Positions 1 to 6,280 of a DNA stretch of 8,527 nt are shown here, piece after piece; the first letter of the stretch is position 1, and each line of letters opens with the position of its first letter. The DNA is from an uncultured Clostridia bacterium (GTDB lineage Bacteria; Bacillota; Clostridia; TANB77; CAG-508), in assembly GCA_947624365.1 (NCBI GenBank), contig CANQJY010000044.1:1-8527 (forward strand), read 5' to 3'. A model generated the notes under the pieces. That model worked only from the letters and a program-made list of their open reading frames with translations. It was not told the DNA's origin and did no database searches. A program made the translations under genes and the position numbers.

Positions 1-478
1 GTGCCGGGATCGGCAGTAAGTTCATTATACCTAAATTCACACTGAGCAGTGCAGTGAAGTTCATCAGCACTAAGATACCCTGTGAAGCAACGGATTCCGT
101 CACTTTATAAATACCGACCGGGCCGTTAAGCATATCAAAACTGAATGTGCCTGCGAAAATCGTGCCAATCATATTAACAACGAGTTCAAATATTAATGAC
201 ATGCTGGAGACAGTTTCCTCGACTCCCCACCAGATTGGTGCAATGATTCCGTCTTCAAATGCTCTGCCGACACCGATAATCAGACGCTGCTGTTCCGTGC
301 CGTCCGGAAGTTCAGTTGTTTCGACAGCCGGTGCAAACGTTTCTGTGCGGGTGTCTCCGCCTGAGTCAATGACAAGTTCCTGCGGATTGCCTTCACCTTC
401 CTGGATCAGCTGTGTCATATGCGCCCAGCTGTCGACTGATGTGCCGTCGATTGACTGGATGCGGTCCCCTTCTTCAAG
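1..478 (-). CDS. rasP: RasP/RseP-type site-2 zinc metalloprotease, C-terminal fragment (cut at both ends)
   Basis: This fragment encodes part of an intramembrane zinc protease (M50 family, RseP/RasP) that cleaves membrane-bound anti-sigma factors and signal-peptide remnants. It reads from a PDZ-domain segment (EEGDRIQSIDGTSVDSW) through a linker to a hydrophobic segment and the family motif FDMLNGPVGIY. It ends in LSVNLGIMNLLPIPA, just before the expected LDGG metal-site motif, which lies beyond base 1. The N-terminal HExxH half is absent. The reading frame is continuous with the upstream XerD N-terminus, so the fragment has no start of its own. Base composition is far richer in GC than everything to the right, and codons such as CTG, GGC and ACG are common here but rare there. 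The wording of the conserved block resembles Staphylococcaceae-type RasP, with GC content suggesting a Salinicoccus- or Jeotgalicoccus-like source. The family call is firm; the source organism is inference. Confidence 0.85.
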
Positions 479-484
479 GTTAAT
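467..484. other. Composition breakpoint / chimeric junction between xerD and rasP
   Basis: GC content drops from 36 of 60 bases (421-480) to 17 of 60 (481-540), and protein identity switches from XerD to RasP within a few codons. Both families commonly have a Leu-Glu-Glu-Gly motif here (XerD DINLEEG; RasP GLEEGD). A microhomology of roughly 10-14 bases around CTTGAAGAAGG could have mediated a false join. The exact breakpoint cannot be placed inside the shared bases. Confidence 0.8.
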
Positions 485-952
485 ATCCTCTACATTTAAA
501 GATATTATTTCTGTTACTCTCATACCTGTTGCATAAGCAAATTCTAACATAGCTTTATCTCTAATTCCTTTTAAATCTACATCATTTGGTTGCTCTAATA
601 ATAATTCTACTTCTTTAGAAGTTAGTACACTTGGCACGCGTTTTTCAATTTTTGGTGATTGAATTTTTTCTGTTGGATCTTCTTTTACTTTAGATTTTCT
701 TACTAAAAATTGATAAAAAGAACGAATTGAAGCAATACTTCTAGATATTGTAGAAGGCTTTTTCCCCATTTCATGTAATTTTTCTATATAATTTTTTATA
801 TGTTCCTCATGTACATGTGTATAACGTATACCATTTTCATTTAAATAATCTTGAAATTGTTGTAAATCTCTATTATATGATTGCAATGTATTATTTGATA
901 ATTTTTTCTCTACCTCAATAAATTTCAAAAAAAGTTTAATTTGTTTTTCCAT
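479..952 (-). CDS. xerD: XerD-type tyrosine recombinase, N-terminal half (3' part replaced)
   Basis: XerD works with XerC at dif to resolve chromosome dimers. The start ATG at 952 follows a strong AGGGGG ribosome site seven bases upstream. Residues 1-88 form the helical core-binding (SAM-like) domain, including the typical NTLQSYNRDLQQF and PSTISRSIASIRSFYQFL segments. Residues 105-159 begin the catalytic domain, with EKRVPSVLTSKEVELLL and the box I motif YATGMRVTEI, where R145 is the first catalytic arginine. The protein should run to about 295-300 residues, but after DINLEEG (156-162) the sequence becomes a RasP fragment in the same frame. The lysine, HxxR, H/W and nucleophilic tyrosine are therefore missing. 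The neighbour spoIIM supports XerD rather than XerC, as in Bacillus. As assembled the product cannot be a working recombinase; the native gene is probably intact in the source genome. Confidence 0.88.
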
Positions 953-956
953 ATTA

Positions 957-965
957 TTTCCCCCT
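957..965 (-). promoter_or_regulatory. Ribosome binding site of xerD
   Basis: On the minus strand AGGGGG is followed by seven bases (AAATAAT) and then ATG at 952. This fixes the start of xerD. Confidence 0.75.
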
Positions 966-998
966 ACACGTTATGATACATTTACATAAACTACATAT

Positions 999-1027
999 GT
1001 TATATCAAACTATTTTAAAAAAGTAAA
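999..1027 (-). promoter_or_regulatory. Probable sigma-A-type promoter for xerD
   Basis: On the minus strand, TTTACT (1022-1027) lies 17 bases upstream of TATAAC (999-1004). These match the -35 consensus at four of six positions and the -10 at five of six. It lies in the 106-base gap between the spoIIM stop and the xerD start, about 46 bases before the ATG, so xerD may be transcribed separately as well as by readthrough. The rest of this gap is A/T runs with no clear GC-rich terminator. AT-rich DNA yields chance matches. Confidence 0.45.
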
Positions 1028-1058
1028 TAGATTTTAAAAATTTTTTTTAGTTTTTATT

Positions 1059-1670
1059 TTAAAAATATCCTACAAGAATTTTTAGTAAATTTGTAGAAAT
1101 AAAAACTTCAATAAAAGAAGAAATTACCATTAGTAATAACATTATTGTAGAAAATATTGTATGCCTTATAAAGGATACTTTTATATTTTCTTTTCTTCTA
1201 TCTTTAATGATAGATTTATAAAATTTAAACCCACTTACAGAAAGTCCAATTAATGCTGGAATAAATACGATATTTTGTAACAATAATGTAATTACTATAA
1301 ATAAAAATCCTTTTGTAAATCCCATAAAAGAAACTGAAATTGCAATTGTATATCCTAAACAAAATCCCCTATATAATACAAGTCCTAAAACAATTGGAAT
1401 ACCAATAATTGTCGTTCCAAAAAACCAAATACCGATTGTTAAACATAATTTATCATATACACTTGATTTTAATATATCCATTTGGTTTACTGTATCTGTA
1501 TTTTTTAAATCTTCTATGAATTCTCCTAAATACTGCCCCATTTCTGTACTTTGTGCAGTATCTTCTTGATTTACAAAAAATACACCTAAAAATATGCCGA
1601 GTATAAAAAATGCCATCATTATTACATATTCTTTATAATTTTGTATTATATGCTTTTTTAAAAATTCCAT
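1059..1670 (-). CDS. spoIIM: Stage II sporulation protein M (SpoIIM)
   Basis: SpoIIM is the membrane scaffold of the SpoIID-SpoIIM-SpoIIP peptidoglycan-degrading complex, which drives engulfment of the forespore. The 203-residue product is an integral membrane protein. A short cytoplasmic N-terminus (MEFLKKHIIQNYKEY) leads into a first transmembrane segment at about residues 14-33. An extracytoplasmic stretch follows, then several hydrophobic segments from about residue 77 on, including the family-typical GIPIVLGLVLYRGFCLGY region. A final segment lies near the C-terminus. The size fits the family. The start at 1670 is chosen because GGTGAGG lies eight bases upstream; an in-frame ATG at 1718 would add 16 unconvincing residues. 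The gene lies between endoQ and xerD, matching the conserved spoIIM-xerD neighbourhood of spore formers. It suggests a sporulating organism or one that descended from one. Confidence 0.9.
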   Translation of the reverse strand: MEFLKKHIIQNYKEYVIMMAFFILGIFLGVFFVNQEDTAQSTEMGQYLGEFIEDLKNTDTVNQMDILKSSVYDKLCLTIGIWFFGTTIIGIPIVLGLVLYRGFCLGYTIAISVSFMGFTKGFLFIVITLLLQNIVFIPALIGLSVSGFKFYKSIIKDRRKENIKVSFIRHTIFSTIMLLLMVISSFIEVFISTNLLKILVGYF

Positions 1671-1677
1671 AAAAAGC

Positions 1678-1724
1678 GCCTCACCCATACATATATTTCT
1701 TACATAATGTGTATGCAATAAGGC
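1678..1724 (-). promoter_or_regulatory. Possible leader hairpin covering the spoIIM ribosome binding site
   Basis: In the minus-strand transcript, GCCTTA (1719-1724) can pair with TGAGGC (1678-1683), including one G-U pair. CATACA (1710-1715) can pair with TGTATG (1686-1691). A small internal loop separates the stems and the terminal loop is 18 bases. The 3' side includes most of the GGTGAGG Shine-Dalgarno sequence (1679-1685). No known riboswitch class was recognised. It may be fortuitous. Confidence 0.3.
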
Positions 1725-1743
1725 ATTTTTTATTCCTATTACT

Positions 1744-2874
1744 TTATTCTATTTTTCCATAATTGCCTCCGCCACCAGAATGTACTTTACTTTTACCAGT
1801 TCTTGCTTCTTCAATTTTATTAGCTACTTTTTCTCCTACTACTGCTTCAATATCATCTTTTGATAATTTATGTAGAATATTCATCTCTGTTTCAAAAGTA
1901 TCTAATAATTTTTCAACAGTTTTTCCCCCTACACCTGGAACAAATCCCAATGGTACTTGATAAATATATGGTGGTCTTATTTCAGGGCTGGTACTTTTTT
2001 CTTTATCTTTTATTAATTCAATTCTATCAAAAACGCCAAATGTTACTTTATCACTTCCACAGTGAGGACATTTTTCTACAGGTTCTTTTGTTTCTATCGC
2101 TGTTTCACAATTATCACAATAAGTTCTATGATATTTCCCTAATTTAGGAACTTCTTTAAATGATATATCTTCTACAAGCATTTTATTATATTCTCTAGCA
2201 ATTTTAGGTAAAGAATGTGCATCCGAATTTGTTACAAATGTTTTATTTTCTAATTCTGAAATCATATCAGCTAAATATGTGTCTGAACTTAATCCTAATT
2301 CAATTGCAAATATATCATCATATTTTTCTTTAAAGATGTCTTTCATTCTATCTGTACAATTCCCATAATAACTTTTAAATGGTGTAAATACATGTGCTGG
2401 TATTAGAATTCCATTATACTTTTTTACAATATCAATTAAATCATAACCTGATAAATCTGATCTTTGTGTACTTAATGTGATATTTTTTATATGATGACTC
2501 ATTTCTTGAGAAAATCCTTTTATATTTTTCAAATATGGAAAAAAGCATATATTATGCGCACTACCTCTTTTTCCATTCCTACTTTTTTCTGATGTTTCTA
2601 CTTCACTACCTAATAGAATACATACTTTGTCTTTATATATAATTCCTCCATCTTGTAATTCATATGCATCGCCATTTTGTAAAAATTTTTCTATATCTTC
2701 AATAACATATGGTGAAGCACAGTCAATAATACCTACAACTTGTATTCCTTTTCTTATTTCACATTCTTTAGCAATATTTGCAAAATTTAAAGATTTTGCC
2801 GCTGTAATTTTGATTGGCTTTCCTGATTCTGACCTACCAATATGAACATGTAAGTCTGCAAATATTTCGTACAT
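1744..2874 (-). CDS. Endonuclease Q (EndoQ/YqxK)-type PHP-domain nuclease
   Basis: EndoQ enzymes nick DNA on the 5' side of deaminated bases (uracil, hypoxanthine, xanthine) as a repair step; that activity is known from archaeal and some Bacillus members. From the start at 2874 the product is 376 residues, close to the usual length. PHP metal-site residues appear in order: D7-x-H9-x-H11 (FADLHVHIG), E91 (GSEVETS), H107 (AHNICFFP), H161 (PAHVFTP), and D218/H220 (TNSDAHS). A zinc-ribbon-like C253-x2-C256...C269-x2-C272 follows, then a helix-hairpin-helix-like VPGVGGKTVEKLL (312-324) and a glycine-rich tail. These domains are the EndoQ hallmark. The start is set by AAGGAG six bases before the ATG. 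The frame nonetheless stays open for 219 codons upstream, into the HD-like gene, so a longer fused product is possible. Base specificity cannot be read from the sequence. Confidence 0.88.
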   Translation of the reverse strand: MYEIFADLHVHIGRSESGKPIKITAAKSLNFANIAKECEIRKGIQVVGIIDCASPYVIEDIEKFLQNGDAYELQDGGIIYKDKVCILLGSEVETSEKSRNGKRGSAHNICFFPYLKNIKGFSQEMSHHIKNITLSTQRSDLSGYDLIDIVKKYNGILIPAHVFTPFKSYYGNCTDRMKDIFKEKYDDIFAIELGLSSDTYLADMISELENKTFVTNSDAHSLPKIAREYNKMLVEDISFKEVPKLGKYHRTYCDNCETAIETKEPVEKCPHCGSDKVTFGVFDRIELIKDKEKSTSPEIRPPYIYQVPLGFVPGVGGKTVEKLLDTFETEMNILHKLSKDDIEAVVGEKVANKIEEARTGKSKVHSGGGGNYGKIE

Positions 2875-3685
2875 TTTTTTCTCCTTTTTTATCTTTTTAT
2901 TTATTAATTCCCCTATGATTTTTTTAGTAGTTTCTTCACTAAATAACGGCCTATTTGGATTGCCTTCTTCCAATTGTTTTTTATTTTTATGTGTTCTGAA
3001 AAACTCATTACATTTTGCCCTACAAATTGCATCATCAACTTTTGCTTCATATTCATATACAACTGCTGTTATAAATCTTTTGATGTCTTCAGTTTCTCTA
3101 AATATTTTTACTAATAAACTAATTATTGTTATATCTTTTTCATCTTTAATTTTAATTTTTTCTAATTTGTTAATAAAATCAACAAATACTTCTAGATACT
3201 GATTGTTAACTCCTTTTAAATTGCGATATTCTAAAAGTACTAATGCTTCATCAACTTCCATGCCTATTCTCTCTGGTCTATCTAATAGCATTGCACCAAA
3301 ATTATCTATTAATTCTAAAATATCGCTTTCTTTTTCTCTATGTTGTTGCTCATGATAGCGGTTTAATCCCTCACATATGGTACAAAATCGTTTATCAAAT
3401 CCTATACTAGATAAATATTTTGCTCCTTCATAGGCATATGATTTTATTTTTTCTAAATCTTTATTAACCTCGATTTTTTTGCAGTTTGCTAATAATGAAG
3501 CAGTTAATAATAAATTATTGTCTACTCCGTAAGTCTACACTATTTGAAAATAATCTTAAGATTTCTGTCTTAAAAATAACAGATTTTTCAAAAAAAACAT
3601 TTTCCTTTTTTGCTAAATAATATACTATTTCCATTTTTGAACCTAGATTTTTTTCATTTAATATATAATCTGCAAATGTATCCAT
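2875..3685 (-). pseudogene. Degenerate HD-GYP-like protein, frameshifted and open into endoQ
   Basis: The start ATG at 3685 follows AAGGAG with eight bases between. The first 51 codons read MDTFADYILNEKNLGSK onward. One extra base at about 3531-3532 then shifts the frame, which would stop at 3515-3517 after 56 residues. Removing one T restores 270 residues that run without a stop into the endoQ ATG. The restored, mostly helical protein has an HD-GYP-like outline: LLTASLLANCKK (59-70) where family enzymes have LLHDIGK; EGAKYLSSIGF (86-96); RYHEQ (109-113) in place of HHE; and ILELIDNFGAMLLDRPER (122-139), resembling the DxFdAM..dRpYr segment. The His-Asp pair is Ala66-Asn67, so metal-dependent hydrolysis is unlikely. 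The family link is my inference from motif spacing. No function is known to me. The frameshift may be natural or a sequencing error; the long intact remainder suggests recent origin. Confidence 0.6.
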
Positions 3686-3693
3686 ATGTATTT

Positions 3694-3698
3694 CTCCT
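3694..3698 (-). promoter_or_regulatory. Ribosome binding site of the HD-like gene
   Basis: On the minus strand AGGAG lies eight bases before the ATG at 3685. It sits inside the 28-base gap after rnhA, supporting co-transcription and showing that translation was meant to begin in the frame upstream of the frameshift. Confidence 0.65.
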
Positions 3699-3713
3699 TT
3701 CTTTTATCTGTAG

Positions 3714-4154
3714 TTAAATATCTATTTGTTTTATAGCTTGTCTTGCTAATTCATCACATCTATTGTTATATTCATTGTCACTATGCCCTTTTACTTTAAT
3801 AAATGTAATTTTATGTGTTTGAGTCATTTCATAAAGTTCTTCCCAAATTTCTTTATTTTTTACTGGTTCTTTATTAGCCGTCTTCCAATTATTCTTTTTC
3901 CAATTATATATCCATCCATTTAAAAAGCCATTTATAAGATATGCACTATCACTGTATAATTCAACTTCGCAAGGATATTTTAATAGTTTTAATGCTTCTA
4001 GAGCTGCTGTTAATTCCATTACATTATTAGTTGTATCTTTTTGTCCACCTGATATTTCTTTTTTATTATCATTATACATTAGAATTGCTCCCCATCCTCC
4101 TGGTCCAGGATTTCCAGAACAAGCACCATCTGTATAAATTATAACTTTTTGCAT
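3714..4154 (-). CDS. rnhA: Ribonuclease HI
   Basis: RNase HI cleaves the RNA strand of RNA-DNA hybrids, clearing R-loops and primer remnants in the cytoplasm. The 146-residue product is about the usual size. The four acidic catalytic residues are visible: D9 in IYTDGACSGNPGPGGWGA, E47 in NNVMELTAALEAL, D69 in VELYSDSAYLI, and D134 in NNRCDELAR. The helper histidine H124 is in VKGHSDNEYN. The basic handle region is present (about 81-97, WIYNWKKNNWKTANKEP), which marks the E. coli-like HI type. The start at 4154 has GAGG six bases upstream. It is the first gene of the minus-strand block, 28 bases before the HD-like gene, with a good promoter ahead of it. No residue expected for activity is missing. 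Confidence 0.97.
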   Translation of the reverse strand: MQKVIIYTDGACSGNPGPGGWGAILMYNDNKKEISGGQKDTTNNVMELTAALEALKLLKYPCEVELYSDSAYLINGFLNGWIYNWKKNNWKTANKEPVKNKEIWEELYEMTQTHKITFIKVKGHSDNEYNNRCDELARQAIKQIDI

Positions 4155-4199
4155 TTTTTCCTCTTTTCTTATTTGTATTTTTATATATTTTATGTTATG

Positions 4200-4228
4200 A
4201 TTATATCAATAAATTATTGAGATGACAA
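4200..4228 (-). promoter_or_regulatory. Sigma-A-type promoter of rnhA and the downstream block
   Basis: On the minus strand TTGTCA (4223-4228) is followed after 17 bases by a perfect TATAAT (4200-4205), with the rnhA ATG about 45 bases downstream. This is the best promoter in the window. It could drive rnhA, the HD-like gene, endoQ and spoIIM. No equally good promoter was found for the divergent tmcAL; TTGAGA (4217-4222) is a possible -35 without a convincing -10. Confidence 0.75.
4206..4220. repeat. Perfect 15-base palindrome in the rnhA promoter spacer (possible operator)
   Basis: TCAATAA-A-TTATTGA has 7-bp arms around a single central base. It occupies 15 of the 17 bases between the -35 and -10 elements of the rnhA promoter. 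It also overlaps the possible -35 region of the divergent tmcAL. A dimeric regulator bound here would block rnhA transcription, but AT-only palindromes also arise by chance and no regulator gene is visible. Confidence 0.35.
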
Positions 4229-4248
4229 TATATTTTTCTAATTTTTTA

Positions 4249-4254
4249 GGGAGG
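4249..4254 (+). promoter_or_regulatory. Ribosome binding site of tmcAL
   Basis: GGGAGG lies seven bases before ATG 4262 and selects this start. Confidence 0.75.
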
Positions 4255-4261
4255 TACTAAG

Positions 4262-5491
4262 ATGAGTAGAGTTTTAGGTATTATTGCAGAATATAACCCA
4301 TTTCATAATGGACATGCTTATCATATAGAGCAAAGTAAAGCAATTTCTAAGTGCAGATATACTGTTTGTGTTATGAGCGGAAATTTTACACAAAGAGGTT
4401 CTTGTTCTTTAGTTGATAAATGGTCAAAAGCTAAAATGGCAATAGAAAATGGTGTTGATTTAATAATTGAACTTCCTGTTTTGTATTCTATTTCTAGTGC
4501 AGAGAATTTTGCTTATGGTGCAATACAAATATTAGATTCACTAAAAGTTGTAGATGATATAAGTTTTGGAGCAGAATGTACTGATATCAACATTTTAGAT
4601 GAAATAGCAGATGTACTCTATCGTGAACCAAAATCTTTTAAAAGCATGCTAACACATGAGTTGAGTACAGGAATATCTTTTCCAAAAGCAAGAGAAAATG
4701 CTCTGTTGATGTATTTAAATAATATTCGCAGATATTCTAAGGTTCTTTCTAATCCTAATAACATTCTTGCAATTGAATATCTAAAAGCTTTAAAATCTGT
4801 TAATAGTAATTTACTTCCTCATGCTATTGAACGTATAGAAGCCGACCATAATAGTACTGGAATTTCTGGCAATATTGTTAGTAGTACTGCTATTCGTAAT
4901 ATTGTAAAAAGTGGGAATTTTAAAGTTCTTCCTAAAGTATTACCAGAAAGTAGTTATTCTGTATTAATGGATAATATTAAAGTTGGACATATCGTTCCAG
5001 ATATTTCTAGCTTTGAAAAAGAAATCTTATATGTGTTGCGAAAAATGTCTTTAGAAGAAATTAAAAATCTTCCTGATGTAAATGAAGGCTTAGAAAATAC
5101 AATAAAAAAAGCTGCAAATACCTGCAACAGTGTTATAGAATTTTTAAATATTGTTAAATCAAAACGATATACAAATACAAGGATACAAAGAATTTTGTTA
5201 TATGCTCTACTTAATATAACTAAAAAGGATATGCAAATTTCTAAAAAGGTAAATCCATATATTCGTATTTTAGGAATGAATCAACGCGGAGAATTTTTGT
5301 TATCTGAAATTGCAAAAGCAAATCCAAAGCTACAAATTATAACTTCTGTTAAAAAGTTTGAAGATACTTGCATTAATAAAAACCTAAGGCAAATGCTTGA
5401 AAAAGATATTTATGCAACAAATGTATATACTTTAGGCTATGAATTTGAATCTTTAGCTAATTTAGACTATACAAAAAAGATTGTAAAATAG
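4262..5491 (+). CDS. tmcAL: tRNA(Met) cytidine acetate ligase (TmcAL, YlbM family)
   Basis: TmcAL uses ATP and acetate to make N4-acetylcytidine at the wobble position 34 of elongator tRNA-Met, via an acetyl-adenylate, which keeps AUA codons from being misread. The 409-residue length matches the family (about 400-415). The N-terminus carries the nucleotidyltransferase signature GIIAEYNPFHNGH, with the HxGH motif at residues 15-18, followed by VCVMSGNFTQRG (36-46). Other family blocks are DKWSKAKMAIENGVDLIIELPVLYS-type sequence (52-76), ENFAYGAI and SFGAE, then GISGNIVSSTAIRN. The start at 4262 has a strong GGGAGG about seven bases upstream. It is the only real plus-strand gene here, divergent from rnhA and convergent with the hemolysin III gene, with only five bases between the two stop codons. 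Confidence 0.93.
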   Translation: MSRVLGIIAEYNPFHNGHAYHIEQSKAISKCRYTVCVMSGNFTQRGSCSLVDKWSKAKMAIENGVDLIIELPVLYSISSAENFAYGAIQILDSLKVVDDISFGAECTDINILDEIADVLYREPKSFKSMLTHELSTGISFPKARENALLMYLNNIRRYSKVLSNPNNILAIEYLKALKSVNSNLLPHAIERIEADHNSTGISGNIVSSTAIRNIVKSGNFKVLPKVLPESSYSVLMDNIKVGHIVPDISSFEKEILYVLRKMSLEEIKNLPDVNEGLENTIKKAANTCNSVIEFLNIVKSKRYTNTRIQRILLYALLNITKKDMQISKKVNPYIRILGMNQRGEFLLSEIAKANPKLQIITSVKKFEDTCINKNLRQMLEKDIYATNVYTLGYEFESLANLDYTKKIVK

Positions 5492-5501
5492 AAATTTTAC
5501 A
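5482..5501. terminator. AT-rich hairpin spanning the convergent stops of tmcAL and the hemolysin III gene
   Basis: TGTAAAAT and ATTTTACA form an 8-bp perfect stem around an AGAA loop. It covers the TAG of tmcAL (5489-5491) and the TAA of the opposing gene (5497-5499). The position suits a shared bidirectional terminator, but the stem has only two G-C pairs and no clear U-run follows, so efficiency is doubtful. Confidence 0.3.
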
Positions 5502-6171
5502 TTACATATAGTAAAATACAGAAGAATTGTAATAAACTTCCTAATAAAATAAATAAGTGAAATATTGAATGCATCCATTTATGTTTTTTTCCAATACCAT
5601 ATAAAATTGCTCCAAGTGAATATGCTATTCCTCCAGCAACTAATAAAACGACACCTGCTGTTCCTAGCAATTTTGGTAATAAATTAGCAGTAAATATTAT
5701 ACACCATCCCATACCAAGATAACATATCATTGAAAATGCTTTAAATTTTTTTATATCTATTGAATTTAATGTAATTCCTAAAATAGCAATAAACCATATA
5801 ATTCCAAATATCGTCCAACCAAGTACTGGATTATATGGTACAAATGTAGATAAACAAAAAGGTGTATATGAACCTGCAATTAATAAGAATATAGAGCAAT
5901 GATCTAGAACCTGAAATACTCTCTTAGAGAACATTTCAGGTTTTAATCCATGATATATACTAGACATTGTATATAATAATATCATTGTAACTCCATAAAT
6001 TGCTCCACTAACAATTCCATATACATTTTGGTGTACTGCTGCAAAAATGACACAAAGTGTTGTTGCTACAACACCTAAAGCAGCACCTACTATATGTGAT
6101 GTCATATTAAAAATTTCTTCGCCCTTTGTATATTTAGGCAAAATCCTATCCCTCAAACATATTCTGTTCAT
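5497..6171 (-). CDS. Hemolysin III / TrhA family (PAQR-like) membrane protein
   Basis: This is a seven-helix membrane protein of the HlyIII/YqfA/TrhA group, related to adiponectin receptors. Despite the hemolysin name, members are probably metal-dependent membrane enzymes or regulators of membrane lipid state. The 224 residues begin with the family-typical YTKGEEIFNMTSHIVGA. The putative metal-site residues are present: H74 (SSIYHGLKP), D90-H91 (LDHCSIFLLIAGSYTPF), and H201/H205 (MHSIFHLFILLGSLLQF). About seven hydrophobic segments can be seen. The ATG at 6171 is preceded by AAGGTG seven bases upstream. It follows the glucan phosphorylase gene on the same strand after a 113-base gap filled mostly by an inverted repeat, so it may be read from that upstream transcript. 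The substrate is unknown. Confidence 0.92.
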   Translation of the reverse strand: MNRICLRDRILPKYTKGEEIFNMTSHIVGAALGVVATTLCVIFAAVHQNVYGIVSGAIYGVTMILLYTMSSIYHGLKPEMFSKRVFQVLDHCSIFLLIAGSYTPFCLSTFVPYNPVLGWTIFGIIWFIAILGITLNSIDIKKFKAFSMICYLGMGWCIIFTANLLPKLLGTAGVVLLVAGGIAYSLGAILYGIGKKHKWMHSIFHLFILLGSLLQFFCILLYVM

Positions 6172-6194
6172 AAATTCACCTTTTCTTATTTATT

Positions 6195-6280
6195 TTGTCC
6201 ATTTGGGTGTCCATTTTGGGACGGTTCTTTTTTGGACATTTGAAACATATGTTCAAAAAAGAACCGTCCCAAAATGGACA
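6195..6280. repeat. Long inverted-repeat (MITE-like / intergenic palindrome) element
   Basis: A perfect 27-bp inverted repeat has arms at 6208-6234 and 6254-6280. Allowing one G-U pair extends the stem to 32 bp (6208-6239 with 6249-6280) around a 9-base loop. The arms carry GGGACGGTTC followed by six T. A direct partial copy of the outer end, GTCCATTTGGG (6197-6207), abuts the left arm copy GTCCATTTTGGG, as if the end had been duplicated. From memory, GGGACGGTTCTTTTTTG-type palindromes recur between genes in clostridial genomes, so this is likely a dispersed non-coding element. It starts four bases after the stop of the phosphorylase gene and could end or stabilise its transcript, though there is no terminal U-run. 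It contains no gene. Confidence 0.8.

Noticed and set aside
147..536. Plus-strand open frame of 129 codons
   Set aside because: It is antisense to the RasP/XerD coding frame, crosses the chimeric junction and resembles no protein family. The GC-rich opposite-strand codons explain the openness.
1..952. A novel recombinase-protease fusion protein
   Set aside because: Both catalytic sites would be destroyed, and composition changes abruptly at the join; an artefact is far more likely.
1671..1718. Earlier in-frame start for SpoIIM at 1718
   Set aside because: It has no good ribosome site and the added residues are not typical of SpoIIM; the ATG at 1670 has a clear GGTGAGG.
2875..3291. Treating 3291 as the start of a 515-residue EndoQ
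   Set aside because: The methionine at 3291 is inside the HD-like sequence, has no ribosome site, and homology of the frame continues upstream to the frameshift at ~3531. EndoQ itself starts at 2874.
3515..3545. Programmed ribosomal frameshift in the HD-like gene
   Set aside because: No slippery heptamer or downstream stem is evident; a simple one-base indel explains the data.
6195..6280. Insertion sequence or CRISPR repeat
   Set aside because: There is no transposase, only one copy, and no repeat-spacer pattern; it is a single palindromic element.
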